Part shown: positions 16,748 to 26,142 of the stretch, piece by piece | How positions within the stretch are numbered: the first letter of the stretch is position 1 | Layout: every line of letters starts with the position of its first letter | Source: UMGS75 sp963648435 | GTDB lineage: Bacteria; Bacillota_I; Bacilli_A; ML615J-28; CAG-313 | DNA: 59,248 nt | NCBI GenBank assembly: GCA_963648435.1 | Contig: CAVJDT010000005.1 | Coordinates: forward strand, 1 to 59,248 | Reading direction: 5' to 3' | Translations under genes and position numbers: made by a program | Notes under the pieces: model-generated | What the model saw: only the letters and a program-made list of their open reading frames with translations | What the model was told of the DNA's origin: nothing | Databases searched by the model: none

Positions 16748-18703
16748 ATGGAAACTAATAAAAAGAAAAGAATAATTTTTAAATCACTCAAAATAATTTT
16801 AATGGTTAGTACAATCTCTTTTATCGGTATTGTTATTGCTTTTTGTATTATTACTTATAACTTAAATTACACTATGCCTCAAATAACTAATATCGAGTTA
16901 TATGATAGTAACAACAATAAATATTTAAGCTACAGCAATAATAAAAAACAATCATATATAAAACTAGATAAAGTATCACCATATTTGATTAAAGCCTTTA
17001 TCTCTATTGAAGATAAGAGATTTTATGATCATCATGGTGTTGATATTATTAGAATAGGTGGAGCTTTAATTTCCAATCTTAAGAATAATGGAATAACTGA
17101 AGGTGGTTCTACCATCACTCAACAATACGTTAAAACATTATTTTTGAATAGTGAACAAACCTGGAAAAGGAAAATTAATGAAGCAATGATTGCGGTGAAA
17201 TTTGAAAGCATTTATAGTAAAAATGAAATATTAGAAGGATATCTCAATGCCATTTATTTTGATCATGGTATTTATGGGGTTGAAGATGCAAGTCTTTATT
17301 ATTTCGGTAAACATGCAAATGAAGTTACGTTAAAAGAAGCTTGTATGATTGCTTCAATTCCAAAAGGTCCTACTATTTATTCACCAATTAAAAATCCTGA
17401 AAATAATAATAGTAGAACTAATTTAATTTTAAAAGAAATGCTTAATGATAAAGTCATTACAAGCGATGAGTATGATAATGCGGTAAAAGAAAATCCTAAA
17501 ATCATTGGTATAAATTTAAATAATGAAGTTTTAAATGCTCCATATTTTCAAGACTTAGTCATTAAGGAATTAAGCAATTACCCTGATATGCTAAAAGTTG
17601 CTTATAAAGGATTAAAGATCTACACAACGCTTGATAGTGAACTTTATCAAGAAATGGTAAGAAGCATAAACTACCGCATTCCCGATACGGATATCGAAGT
17701 CGCAATGTATGCAATGGATCCAACAAATGGTCATGTTCTTTCTGTTGTGGGTGGTAGAAACTATGAAAAAAGTTCATATAATCGGGCCACTAGTAGTGTT
17801 CGTCAGCCTGGATCTAGTATCAAGCCTTTCCTTTATTTAAGTGCAATAGAAAATGGATTTACTCCTGCTACAACCTTTAAAAGTGAACCAACCACTTTCT
17901 ACTATAATGGTAAAGCTTATGCTCCTACTAATTATGCTAATATATACGCTGATACTGATGTTTCAATGCTATACGCTATTGCGACTAGCGATAATATATA
18001 TGCTGTAAAGACTCATTTATTTTTAGGGCCTAGTGTTCTAGCTAATACTTTAACAAGATTTGGATTTTCCGGCAATATTCCTAAAGACTTACCATCGCTT
18101 GCTCTTGGAACTAAAGAAGTAAGTGTAAAAGAATTAACTGAAGGCTATGCTATTCTTGCTAATCTTGGTGTAAAAGTTACTCCTACAATTATTACTAAAA
18201 TTACAACCTTTGATAATGAAGTGTTATATGAGACGCCATCCAAAAAAACTATGGTAGCAAATCAAAGTGATGTATATCTTTTAAATGAAACAATGACTTC
18301 TATTTTTGATCGTAATCTAACTTACAACATTAGACCAACAGGAGTTGTTATTTCAAGTTTATTGTCTCATAAATATGCTGGTAAAAGTGGTTCTACTGAT
18401 ACTGACAATTGGATGGTAGGATATAATCCAAATATTGTCCTAAGCATTTGGACAGGTTATGATGATAACCGTGAAATTACAATGTCCAAGGATTTAAGAT
18501 TTGGCAAATATATTTGGGCTGATGTAATTGAAAGTTATACGCGAAAAAAGCCAAACACGTGGTATGAAACACCAGATGATGTGATTGGCATTGAATTAAA
18601 TCCTATGACTGGTTTTTACTCTAGTTTTACCGAATATAATAAACCAGTATACTTTAAGAAAAATAATATTCCATGGTATATTCAAATGTTATATTCTAAC
18701 TAA
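16748..18703 (+). CDS. pbpA: Class A penicillin-binding protein (PBP1A-like)
   Basis: A 651-residue bifunctional peptidoglycan synthase. Membrane anchor at about 14-38. Glycosyltransferase-51 domain: EDKRFYDHHGVD at 88-99, GGSTITQQ at 119-126, and the KxNExxxA-type KRKINEAMIA. Transpeptidase domain: active-site SSIK at about 357-360 (after RQPG), the SxN-type motif TSDN, and KSG (GKSGST, about 545) in place of the usual KTG. It polymerises and crosslinks cell wall at the outer membrane face. It shows that this organism, though A+T-rich, has a wall. Gene symbol is a family-level label only. Confidence 0.85.
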   Translation: METNKKKRIIFKSLKIILMVSTISFIGIVIAFCIITYNLNYTMPQITNIELYDSNNNKYLSYSNNKKQSYIKLDKVSPYLIKAFISIEDKRFYDHHGVDIIRIGGALISNLKNNGITEGGSTITQQYVKTLFLNSEQTWKRKINEAMIAVKFESIYSKNEILEGYLNAIYFDHGIYGVEDASLYYFGKHANEVTLKEACMIASIPKGPTIYSPIKNPENNNSRTNLILKEMLNDKVITSDEYDNAVKENPKIIGINLNNEVLNAPYFQDLVIKELSNYPDMLKVAYKGLKIYTTLDSELYQEMVRSINYRIPDTDIEVAMYAMDPTNGHVLSVVGGRNYEKSSYNRATSSVRQPGSSIKPFLYLSAIENGFTPATTFKSEPTTFYYNGKAYAPTNYANIYADTDVSMLYAIATSDNIYAVKTHLFLGPSVLANTLTRFGFSGNIPKDLPSLALGTKEVSVKELTEGYAILANLGVKVTPTIITKITTFDNEVLYETPSKKTMVANQSDVYLLNETMTSIFDRNLTYNIRPTGVVISSLLSHKYAGKSGSTDTDNWMVGYNPNIVLSIWTGYDDNREITMSKDLRFGKYIWADVIESYTRKKPNTWYETPDDVIGIELNPMTGFYSSFTEYNKPVYFKKNNIPWYIQMLYSN

Positions 18704-18720
18704 CTATATAACGTTTAAAG

Positions 18721-18745
18721 AGTAGTAATTTAATTACTACTTTTT
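18721..18745 (+). terminator. Terminator after the PBP gene
   Basis: AGTAGTAATT pairs with AATTACTACT and a T5 run follows; flanking AACGT/ACGTT extends the stem. It lies between convergent genes. Confidence 0.75.
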
Positions 18746-18751
18746 GACGTT

Positions 18752-20107
18752 TTATTTTAAAGCACTTATATCGATATGAATAACATTACTTTTTACATCT
18801 TTTATATTTTTAAAAAACATTATTAAGTAAATTGGTAAATATATTCTATTATTAACACATTGAATATTATCTTGACATAGTGTATATGCTTTGCTTATAT
18901 TATATGATTGATTATTTAATAAATTTTCTAACGCAACATGTCTCTTATAATCTTTTCCTGATTTTACTTCAATAGGTATAACTTCTGTTCCATTTTCTAT
19001 TATAAAATCTACCTCTCCATTTTTTTTGCTATTGTAATAGAATAGATTATAATTATGGCATTTAAGTTCTTGAGCTACTACATTTTCATAAATTGAACCG
19101 TAATTAACATTTACATCATTATTCAATATTTTAACCATATTATCACTATATAAATAATGAGATAATAGCCCCGTATCACATAAGAATAATTTAAATAATT
19201 TTCGGTCTTTACTTGCTAGAAGGGGATAAATAGGATTATCAACATTATATACAAATAAACCTATATTGCTGTTCAATAGCCAAACAAAAGAATCTTCATA
19301 CTGATAGAAACGTCCTTTTTCGTTTAAATTTTTTAAAATAAACCTTTTATTTTGATTGTTTAATTCACTTGGGATCAAAGAATATATATCTTTTACTAGT
19401 AAAGCATTTTCTTTAGTATATTTAGAAATATCCAATTTATATAATTTATCTATTGATTCATGTAAATAAAAGACATCTTGTAAATTAAATGTTTTAGTAA
19501 ATTTATCTACAACTTCAGGAAATCCACCTACAATAGTGTATAAATTAAACAATTTAATCATTTGTTTATGAATTGTATCATCAATAGGAATCATATTCTT
19601 AAGTTGACATTCCAAATAATTAATAGTATCAGTTGAGACTTTATTTGCAAGGCAAAATTCTTCAAAATCAAGAGGATACATTTCAAATATATCAATATAT
19701 CCAACAGGTAATGAATCAATGTTTTTATAACTAATTCCTAGCAGTGAACCACTAAAGATATATCTATATGAGCCTTCTTCAATTAAAAATTTTACTTTTG
19801 TGACAATATCACTAGCTGCTTGAACTTCATCTATAAAGATGATTGTTTCTCCCTTAATTAGAGGTTTTGTGGCGAGGGCACTTATTTTTATTAATAATTC
19901 TTTTGCGTTACTAATTGATTCAAAAGCTTCTTTTACAAGATTATTTTCATATAAATTGAATTCTATATATGACATAGCATTTTCTTTTAAAAATTCTCTA
20001 ATTAGGTAAGTTTTTCCAATTTGTCTTGCTCCATCTATTAGTAAAGCTTTTTTATTATTAGAGTCATACCATTTTTTTATATAATTATACGCTTTTCTAA
20101 ATAACAT
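18752..20107 (-). CDS. AAA ATPase with C-terminal DUF4143/PD-(D/E)XK-like domain
   Basis: A 451-residue protein. Walker A GARQIGKT at 26-33 and Walker B TIIFIDEVQ near 90-98 belong to the AAA_14 group, then FSGSLLG (sensor-like). The C-terminal domain has GEVDFIIENG...IPIEVKSGK, resembling the nuclease-fold core of DUF4143 proteins. These proteins are abundant in gut bacteria and archaea, often in several copies per genome. Their function is not established; they are sometimes compared with mobile or defence-related ATPases. The gene stands alone behind a tandem promoter repeat at 20121-20205. Confidence 0.82.
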   Translation of the reverse strand: MLFRKAYNYIKKWYDSNNKKALLIDGARQIGKTYLIREFLKENAMSYIEFNLYENNLVKEAFESISNAKELLIKISALATKPLIKGETIIFIDEVQAASDIVTKVKFLIEEGSYRYIFSGSLLGISYKNIDSLPVGYIDIFEMYPLDFEEFCLANKVSTDTINYLECQLKNMIPIDDTIHKQMIKLFNLYTIVGGFPEVVDKFTKTFNLQDVFYLHESIDKLYKLDISKYTKENALLVKDIYSLIPSELNNQNKRFILKNLNEKGRFYQYEDSFVWLLNSNIGLFVYNVDNPIYPLLASKDRKLFKLFLCDTGLLSHYLYSDNMVKILNNDVNVNYGSIYENVVAQELKCHNYNLFYYNSKKNGEVDFIIENGTEVIPIEVKSGKDYKRHVALENLLNNQSYNISKAYTLCQDNIQCVNNRIYLPIYLIMFFKNIKDVKSNVIHIDISALK

Positions 20108-20120
20108 ATTTTCACCTCAT

Positions 20121-20205
20121 TGCATTTTTCCAACCTTATTATACTATATTTTTTGCACTTTTCCAACTTTATTACACTATATTTTTTGCACTTTTCCAAC
20201 TTTAG
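20121..20205. repeat. 33-bp tandem repeat (2.5 copies) forming duplicated promoters
   Basis: TGCA-x-TTTTCCAAC boxes recur at 20121, 20154 and 20187, exactly 33 bases apart. On the minus strand each complete unit carries TTGGAA, 17 bases, TATAAT (20138-20166) or TGTAAT (20171-20199). They lie directly upstream of the DUF4143 ATPase gene. Confidence 0.85.
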
Positions 20206-20250
20206 AGTATTAGTTTTTTAACTTCTTCTAATATGTTTTCAAAAATTAAA

Positions 20251-20280
20251 AAAGAAAAACATATATTTATGCTTTTCTTT
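20251..20280 (-). terminator. Terminator of the exporter/GNAT operon
   Basis: AAAGAAAAACATA pairs with TATGCTTTTCTTT (one mismatch), followed on the minus strand by a T-rich stretch. Confidence 0.6.
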
Positions 20281-20312
20281 CTTAAATGTAATTGTAATTA
20301 GTAAATTATATA

Positions 20313-20864
20313 CTACTTAATTCTATCTATAGAGTAGATTACTATTCCTGTTCGTTTTTTGGTAGTCTTATCTATCATATAATTTTCAAGAGTTGCATCT
20401 AAGTGCATACCTGATTTTTGCATAACTCTACCTGATGCAGGATTTTCTACTTGATGGTATGCTATAACTTTATCGACTTTTGCTTCTTTAAATAAATAAT
20501 CAATAACAGCACTTAAGGCTTCAGTTCCATATCCTTTATTCCAGTATTTACTACCAAAGCAATATCCCATTACTACTTGATTGTTTAGTATTGACACCTT
20601 TACTGCATCAATTTCCCCAATTGGTTCGTTTGTATCTTTTATGCACACTACCCAATCATAACAGTATTTTTCATCATATCTTGTTAGTTTATAATTAATG
20701 TACTCTATTGTTTCTTGGATACTTTGGTGCGTACTCCATGTAACATACTTAGTAACTTTATTATCACTAGTCCAATTTTGATAAACCTTAGAAGCATCAG
20801 CTAATTCTAATTTTCTTAGAATTAGTCTTTTTGTTTCTACTATTTTAGTTCCAACGTCTATCAT
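20313..20864 (-). CDS. GNAT N-acetyltransferase (RimJ/RimL type)
   Basis: A 183-residue protein with the family's opening ETKRLILRKLELADA and the acetyl-CoA loop region YWNKGYGTEAL, followed by NPASGRVMQKSGM near the end. These are hallmarks of RimJ/RimL-like acetyltransferases, which acetylate protein N-termini or small molecules. The start ATG shares one base with the stop of the ABC permease gene, so it is part of that operon. Substrate unknown. Confidence 0.85.
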   Translation of the reverse strand: MIDVGTKIVETKRLILRKLELADASKVYQNWTSDNKVTKYVTWSTHQSIQETIEYINYKLTRYDEKYCYDWVVCIKDTNEPIGEIDAVKVSILNNQVVMGYCFGSKYWNKGYGTEALSAVIDYLFKEAKVDKVIAYHQVENPASGRVMQKSGMHLDATLENYMIDKTTKKRTGIVIYSIDRIK

Positions 20865-22681
20865 TATAGTGGTAAATCCTTCTTATTAAACTTAATAGCA
20901 CCTAACACATATCCTATACCACCTAAAACAAGTAAGATGATGAATTTCCAAATAAAGACCTTAGTACCATCCATTATAGATAAAACATCAAATAAGGTAA
21001 TAATAGTTGTATAGTTAAAATAATTTAAAGCTTCAAGTCTTATAACTGAAGGCATTACTTCACTGCCAAATAAACCAAGCATTGAAGCAACTAGTGAAAA
21101 AATACTTAAGCCTCCACCAATTGCCATTGAACGTTTACTACGGTCAAAGTAACATGATGTTAGAAAGCATAAACCAGATAAAGCAAATAACACTAAGTAA
21201 GCTCCTAAATTTAGAAGAATAAGTTTACCAAATGTTAGTTCAACTTGACTTTTTATTATTGCAAGACATACACAACTTGTTACAGTCATTAAGCCAACCA
21301 TCGCAAGAAGGGAACCAGCAAGATAAACTGCTTGAGTAAATATAATTGTTTTTCTTTTTGTCGATGTTGATAAAACATATGCCATTGAACCACTATCTAC
21401 TTGACCTGCAATAAGGTTATTAGATGCCATGATTAAATAAATAATTGGAAGTAGTAGCCCTGCAAGTTTGTAAAAAATTGATCCGACTATCATTGTATAT
21501 AAATCCATTTGACCAACTTCTTTTAAAGCACCTGATACTTTTTCTGGTAGTGCTGATAAAAGACTACCTGTAATTTCAGATGTTAAACTTTGATCTTTTT
21601 CATCTAAAGATTTATTGTATTCTTCTTCTGTTATTTTTCCTTCTGTAAGTAATTCTTTTAAATCTTTTTCTATATATTCAATTCTTGTACGATATGTTAT
21701 AACTGTCGTAGTAGCAAGATCTGTAATTTTTTCATAAGTGTAACCAAATTCATCAAATCTTTCTTTTGTTATTCCGTATGAAGCAAGTGCATCAAGTAAC
21801 TTATCAATGTTTGCTACTTGAGTCATGTTATCCGCAATAAAGAAAATCGCAGTATTTTCGGCACGTTCTGATAAATATTCTTGTCTTTCATCACTAGCCA
21901 AATACTCTGTTACATCACTTGTACTTAAATGATTAATAATTGACATTATATCGTAATCATCTGGTACTTTTTCATCATGTTCTTTATATTTATCATCAAA
22001 TGTTCCATTTGGATTAATGTCATATAGCACAATGCCTAAAATTTCTTGATATAGTAATGAATCTTTTGTGATTGTCTTATCTTGTTTTTGAAGTTTTTGA
22101 AGAATATATTCTTGAACATCACTAAGAGCATAAGTGTAGGCTACTGTTACCGCATTTTCTTCAGTTAGTGGTGATTGTTTATTCCATTCTTCTAATAACT
22201 TGTTGTATTCTTCATCACTCATATCAGTAGTTTTATTTGGCATTTTACCTTGCCACGCAAGAACTGTTTTTATATACTCTTTACCCGCAACAGTATTAAT
22301 CTTAGGTGTAGGATTACTAACAGACCAAACGCCGTAAGCAATTTTATAACTTGTATCATCGTCATAATTGCTTCTTTGTGGTTCTTTGTTCAACCATATT
22401 AAATAAGTTAAAGTATCTGTAACATTATTTGCGAATGATTTATCAAATTGTGTTGTTCCATCTAAGGCATTATTATAATAATTTAATGATCGTTTTTGTA
22501 ATTCTGAATCAATTTCTTTGTTAATGATTGTATTTTGAATTGAATCTTTTACATCTCCAATTGTGCCATTTCCACTAATTAGCATTACACAAGCAAGCAT
22601 AAAACAAACGGCACCAGTAATGATTAGCCACATTGTACCATTGGCTTTACATGATTGTTTAAATAAAGCTTTACTAAACAT
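20864..22681 (-). CDS. ABC-2 type exporter permease
   Basis: A 605-residue membrane protein. There is one helix near 16-36, then a long extracellular domain of roughly 350 residues, and about five helices in the last 220 residues (LLLPIIYLIMASNNLIAG..., ending KFIILLVLGGIGYVLGAIKFNKKD). QVDSGSMAYVLSTSTKRKT between helices is typical of ABC-2 permeases. It overlaps by one base with the ATPase gene upstream. It serves one or both of the two adjacent ATPases. The cargo is unknown; drugs, peptides or lipids are all possible. Confidence 0.82.
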   Translation of the reverse strand: MFSKALFKQSCKANGTMWLIITGAVCFMLACVMLISGNGTIGDVKDSIQNTIINKEIDSELQKRSLNYYNNALDGTTQFDKSFANNVTDTLTYLIWLNKEPQRSNYDDDTSYKIAYGVWSVSNPTPKINTVAGKEYIKTVLAWQGKMPNKTTDMSDEEYNKLLEEWNKQSPLTEENAVTVAYTYALSDVQEYILQKLQKQDKTITKDSLLYQEILGIVLYDINPNGTFDDKYKEHDEKVPDDYDIMSIINHLSTSDVTEYLASDERQEYLSERAENTAIFFIADNMTQVANIDKLLDALASYGITKERFDEFGYTYEKITDLATTTVITYRTRIEYIEKDLKELLTEGKITEEEYNKSLDEKDQSLTSEITGSLLSALPEKVSGALKEVGQMDLYTMIVGSIFYKLAGLLLPIIYLIMASNNLIAGQVDSGSMAYVLSTSTKRKTIIFTQAVYLAGSLLAMVGLMTVTSCVCLAIIKSQVELTFGKLILLNLGAYLVLFALSGLCFLTSCYFDRSKRSMAIGGGLSIFSLVASMLGLFGSEVMPSVIRLEALNYFNYTTIITLFDVLSIMDGTKVFIWKFIILLVLGGIGYVLGAIKFNKKDLPL

Positions 22682-23586
22682 TATTTTCCCTCCCTTTTTC
22701 TTTTGATTAAAACTTCTTTAAAGTGTTTTTCTAAAGTATATGGTATTTCTGATATGAATTTTACATCATATTTTTTTAATATTTTTAATAAGTTAGCTGT
22801 ATCAGCAGCTTTAATTTTAATGGTAACTTGATTATATTGTTCTTGAGTTCTAATGATTTGAAAATTTTCTTTTTTAAAGTTTTCGTAATCATTTTTTGTG
22901 TTGAACTCAATTTTAAAATCTTTGATTTGTCGATGTTTAATATCGTTCATACTGCATATATCTACAATGTGACCATCATTTATTAAAACTACCCGATCAC
23001 AGGTGCTTTCTATTTCTTCAAAACTATGACTACTCATAAAAATAGTTTTACCTTTTTGATGTTCTTTTTTAATAATATCAAGAAACGTAACACGCATTAA
23101 TGGGTCTAGCCCAGTGGTTGGTTCATCAAGAATAATTATAGGTGCATCATTCATTATCGCCGCAACCAAAGCTGTTTTTTGTTTCATTCCTTTGCTCATT
23201 CGTCTTAGGTTAGCTCTTGGATCTAGTTGTAATCTTTCAATTAGTTCATTCGCATAACTCATATCGGTAAGACCTAAGAATTCGGCTTGACACTTTAAGA
23301 AATCAATTCCTGTTTTAAGGTCAGGAAAAGCTATTTCTCCAGGTACATAGCCAATTTCTTTCGCAATTTCACTTGCATGTTCCCAAGAATTTAAGCCGCT
23401 TACAAGGGCTTCACCTTTTGTTGGTTTAATAAAGCCCATAATGTTTCTTATAGTTGTAGTTTTACCTGAGCCATTGGTTCCAACAAAGCCAATCATTTCT
23501 CCTTTTTCAATAGAAAGATTTAAATCAAAGATTCCTTTGCCAGCACCATAATCTTTGGTTAAATTTTTAAGTTCAATTACTGCCAT
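22681..23586 (-). CDS. ABC transporter ATPase (second subunit)
   Basis: A 301-residue protein. Walker A GTNGSGKTT near 36-44; ABC signature degenerate as RMSKGMKQK; Walker B IIILDEPTTGLDP; H-loop SSHSFEEIE. This is the CcmA-type ATPase group used with ABC-2 permeases. It joins the other ATPase gene by a one-base overlap. Paired unequal ATPases with one permease suggest a heterodimer, or alternatively two ATPases for different conditions. Confidence 0.9.
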   Translation of the reverse strand: MAVIELKNLTKDYGAGKGIFDLNLSIEKGEMIGFVGTNGSGKTTTIRNIMGFIKPTKGEALVSGLNSWEHASEIAKEIGYVPGEIAFPDLKTGIDFLKCQAEFLGLTDMSYANELIERLQLDPRANLRRMSKGMKQKTALVAAIMNDAPIIILDEPTTGLDPLMRVTFLDIIKKEHQKGKTIFMSSHSFEEIESTCDRVVLINDGHIVDICSMNDIKHRQIKDFKIEFNTKNDYENFKKENFQIIRTQEQYNQVTIKIKAADTANLLKILKKYDVKFISEIPYTLEKHFKEVLIKRKREGK

Positions 23587-24518
23587 TATAGTGCACCTCC
23601 AAAGTCTTTATCTTCTTTATAAAACTTCATAAAGTATTCCTCTAGTGATTCTCGTTTATTGCTGAATTCTTTGACATCACATTCGGAAAGTAATGCTATT
23701 AATTCATTTAAATCTTTATCTTCCGTACTAATATATGCATTTAATTCTTTTTCATTATAAAGAATTATTGATGGTATCTTTACATATTCTTTTATAAATT
23801 TTGCTTTGCCACTTTCACTATTAAAATCTAAAGTATAGAATTTTCTTGAGGCATGTTTTAAGTCACTCGCAAGAAATTCAGATATTATTTTGCCATCTTT
23901 GATAATTGCAATTCGGTCACAGGTTGAATCAACTTCTGTAAAAATATGACTTGATAAAAGAATGGTTTTTCCCCTTTTCTTTTCTTGGTGAATAAATTCA
24001 ACAAAGTTTTCTTGCATAACCGGATCAAGTCCACTTGTTGGTTCATCAAGAATTAATACTTCGGGATCAGACATAAAAGCAACTACAATGGCAAGTTTTC
24101 TTTTTACGCCTAAACTCATTCGTTTAGTATCTTCTTTTAATACGATATCTTCAAGTTCAAATAATTCTAATAATTTCATTAAACGTTCTTCATTATATAT
24201 TTTTTGAAGATCTTGCATCATTCTTATAAAATCCCATCCTGTAAGTCCTGCTGGAAGGGCAATTTCACCAGGAATATAACCTACATGATTTAAGATTTCA
24301 TAATATTTATCAAAGGTTTCGTATCCTTCAATTTTAGTGCTTCCCTTATCAGGTTTTGAAAATCCCATTAAGTGTCTAATTGTTGTTGATTTACCAGCTC
24401 CATTTGGACCTAAAAAACCAAAAACTTCTCCTTTATCAACATAAATAGAAACATCAAAAACACCACGTCCACTACCATAGTCTTTTGTTAAGTTTTTTAC
24501 TTCTATAATGTGTTCCAT
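23586..24518 (-). CDS. ABC transporter ATPase (first subunit)
   Basis: A 310-residue protein. Walker A GPNGAGKST near 38-46; signature MSLGVKRK; Walker B VLILDEPTSGLDP; H-loop SSHIFTEVD. Similar throughout to the next gene but clearly diverged, especially at the C-terminus. It follows the DegP-like protease gene by 24 bases and shares its direction, so protease, both ATPases, permease and GNAT may form one transcript. Confidence 0.9.
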   Translation of the reverse strand: MEHIIEVKNLTKDYGSGRGVFDVSIYVDKGEVFGFLGPNGAGKSTTIRHLMGFSKPDKGSTKIEGYETFDKYYEILNHVGYIPGEIALPAGLTGWDFIRMMQDLQKIYNEERLMKLLELFELEDIVLKEDTKRMSLGVKRKLAIVVAFMSDPEVLILDEPTSGLDPVMQENFVEFIHQEKKRGKTILLSSHIFTEVDSTCDRIAIIKDGKIISEFLASDLKHASRKFYTLDFNSESGKAKFIKEYVKIPSIILYNEKELNAYISTEDKDLNELIALLSECDVKEFSNKRESLEEYFMKFYKEDKDFGGAL

Positions 24519-24542
24519 TGTTTTTCCCCCTTTATTTCATTT

Positions 24543-25319
24543 TTAGTTGTTTGCAAAATATTGTGGATATAGATTTTTCACTATGTGAATAGGAATCGCA
24601 AATTCCATTCCCTCAATATCCGTTTCTGCATATTTCCATGTATTAATTCCTACTAAATTCCCATGAATGTCGAATAATCCACCACCGCTATTACCAGAAT
24701 TGATCGCTGCGGTATGTTGAATGTAATAATTATATTGTTCACTTTCTTTTTGAACTTTTCTTGAAGCATCTGATACATTACCAATTGTAACTGTATTGTA
24801 ATAGGTTTTTAAGTCATATGGATTTCCCACCGCAATCACATATCTACCTTTTTTAAGGTTGGCACTATCACCAGTGGTGGCAACTGGTAATAGACGATTA
24901 GACATAAAAGTTAAAATTGCTACATCTTTGTTTTCATCGTATGCTACTACTGTTGCTTTTAATTCTTCATCGTATTTTCCTAAGTATACTACCACATTAT
25001 TGTTAACTCTATTACGATAGCTAATTACATGAAAATTAGTTACGACATAATACTTATAACCTCTTGTATTTTCTACTGATTTAATAATTACACCACTACC
25101 AAAACTAGTTGATAAGGTGTTTTTAGCTTCTACTCCAATAACTGTTTCATCACACTTTTCAACTGCTAAAGTAAGAGCATCTTCTAAATCATATATTGTT
25201 ATACTTTCTTCATAATCAACTTTTTTGGTAATTACTTCGTTTGTATATGAATCATTACAACTACTTAATACAAAGAATAAACTAAATATTAAGATAACAC
25301 TTAAAACTTTTTTTCTCAT
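24543..25319 (-). CDS. Trypsin-like (DegP/HtrA-type) serine protease lipoprotein
   Basis: A 258-residue lipoprotein (lipobox LSSC, Cys21). The chymotrypsin-fold triad is visible: His in VTNFHVIS, Asp in NKDVAILTF and Ser in NSGNSGGGLFD. No PDZ domain follows, so it is a minimal HtrA relative. It probably acts on misfolded or exported proteins at the outer membrane face. The start overlaps the tatD stop by four bases (ATGA). With the foldases it forms part of the envelope quality control seen here. Confidence 0.85.
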   Translation of the reverse strand: MRKKVLSVILIFSLFFVLSSCNDSYTNEVITKKVDYEESITIYDLEDALTLAVEKCDETVIGVEAKNTLSTSFGSGVIIKSVENTRGYKYYVVTNFHVISYRNRVNNNVVVYLGKYDEELKATVVAYDENKDVAILTFMSNRLLPVATTGDSANLKKGRYVIAVGNPYDLKTYYNTVTIGNVSDASRKVQKESEQYNYYIQHTAAINSGNSGGGLFDIHGNLVGINTWKYAETDIEGMEFAIPIHIVKNLYPQYFANN

Positions 25320-26080
25320 ATATTGAATAGCTCCTTTACATTTTCTCTAATTACTTTTGATACTTTTTCTATATTTATGTTTTTTATCTCAGCTATTTTT
25401 TCCACAATTAATGGAATATATTTAGGCCCATTCTCTTTTCCTCTATATGGATGGGGCGTAAGATATGGGGAATCTGTTTCTGTGATTAAATCATTTAGTG
25501 AAACCTTCTCCACAGTTTCTTTCATTGTCCGATTATTTAAAAATGTTATAGGGCCAGAGATGCCAAGTTTAAATCCAAGCTTGATAAATTCTTTGGCCAT
25601 TTCACTACTTCCACTATATGAATGGATAACTCCTTTTAGTCTTTTCATACCATATTTTTGAAGAGTTTCATAGGTTTTTTGAGTAGCATCTCTTGTATGG
25701 ATACTAACTGGTAAATTATGTTTTAAAGCTATTTTAATTTGTTTTATAAAGGCTTGTTCTTGTTCTTCTAAGGTTGTTGTATCCCAGTGTAAGTCATAAC
25801 CAATTTCGCCAATTCCTATTACTTTATTTTTACTAGCATTTTCATCTAACCATGCATATTCTTGATCAGTATAGTCTTTAATTTCGGTAGGATGAAACCC
25901 GATAATTGCATAACAACATTCATATTTTTCAGCTATTTCAAGGGCTTTTTTACTTGTTTCTAAATCATAGCCAACGACAATAAATTCTGTTACTTTGGCT
26001 TCTTTTGCTTCATTTATAACTTGATCAATTTTTTCATAAAGGATTGGATTATTTAAATGAACATGTGTATCAATAAACAT
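25316..26080 (-). CDS. tatD: TatD family metal-dependent hydrolase/DNase
   Basis: A 254-residue TIM-barrel hydrolase. Metal ligands can be placed in DTHVHLN at the N-terminus, IGEIGYDLHWD (Glu), SIHTRDA (His), GVIHSYSG (His) and the conserved TDSPYLTPHPYRG. Length is typical. It is a 3'-5' exonuclease family implicated in DNA repair. It leads a transcript (promoter-like TTGCAG, 16 bases, TATAAT overlapping the preceding terminator) that continues into the serine protease and ABC genes; its stop codon is TGA. Confidence 0.92.
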   Translation of the reverse strand: MFIDTHVHLNNPILYEKIDQVINEAKEAKVTEFIVVGYDLETSKKALEIAEKYECCYAIIGFHPTEIKDYTDQEYAWLDENASKNKVIGIGEIGYDLHWDTTTLEEQEQAFIKQIKIALKHNLPVSIHTRDATQKTYETLQKYGMKRLKGVIHSYSGSSEMAKEFIKLGFKLGISGPITFLNNRTMKETVEKVSLNDLITETDSPYLTPHPYRGKENGPKYIPLIVEKIAEIKNINIEKVSKVIRENVKELFNI

Positions 26081-26117
26081 AATTTCACCTCTATTATATT
26101 ATATCATTTTTTTAAAA

Positions 26118-26142
26118 AACTGCAAATATTTTATTTGCAGTT
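26118..26142 (-). terminator. Terminator of the lipid cassette
   Basis: AACTGCAAATA pairs with TATTTGCAGTT (minus strand), followed by T6. It overlaps the TAA of the PlsC gene and the -35 region of the tatD promoter. Confidence 0.8.

Noticed and set aside
20121..20205. Evenly spaced 33-bp repeats as a possible CRISPR array
   Set aside because: The units are almost wholly repeated with no unique spacers, there are only two and a half of them, and no cas gene is nearby. They are better explained as duplicated promoters.
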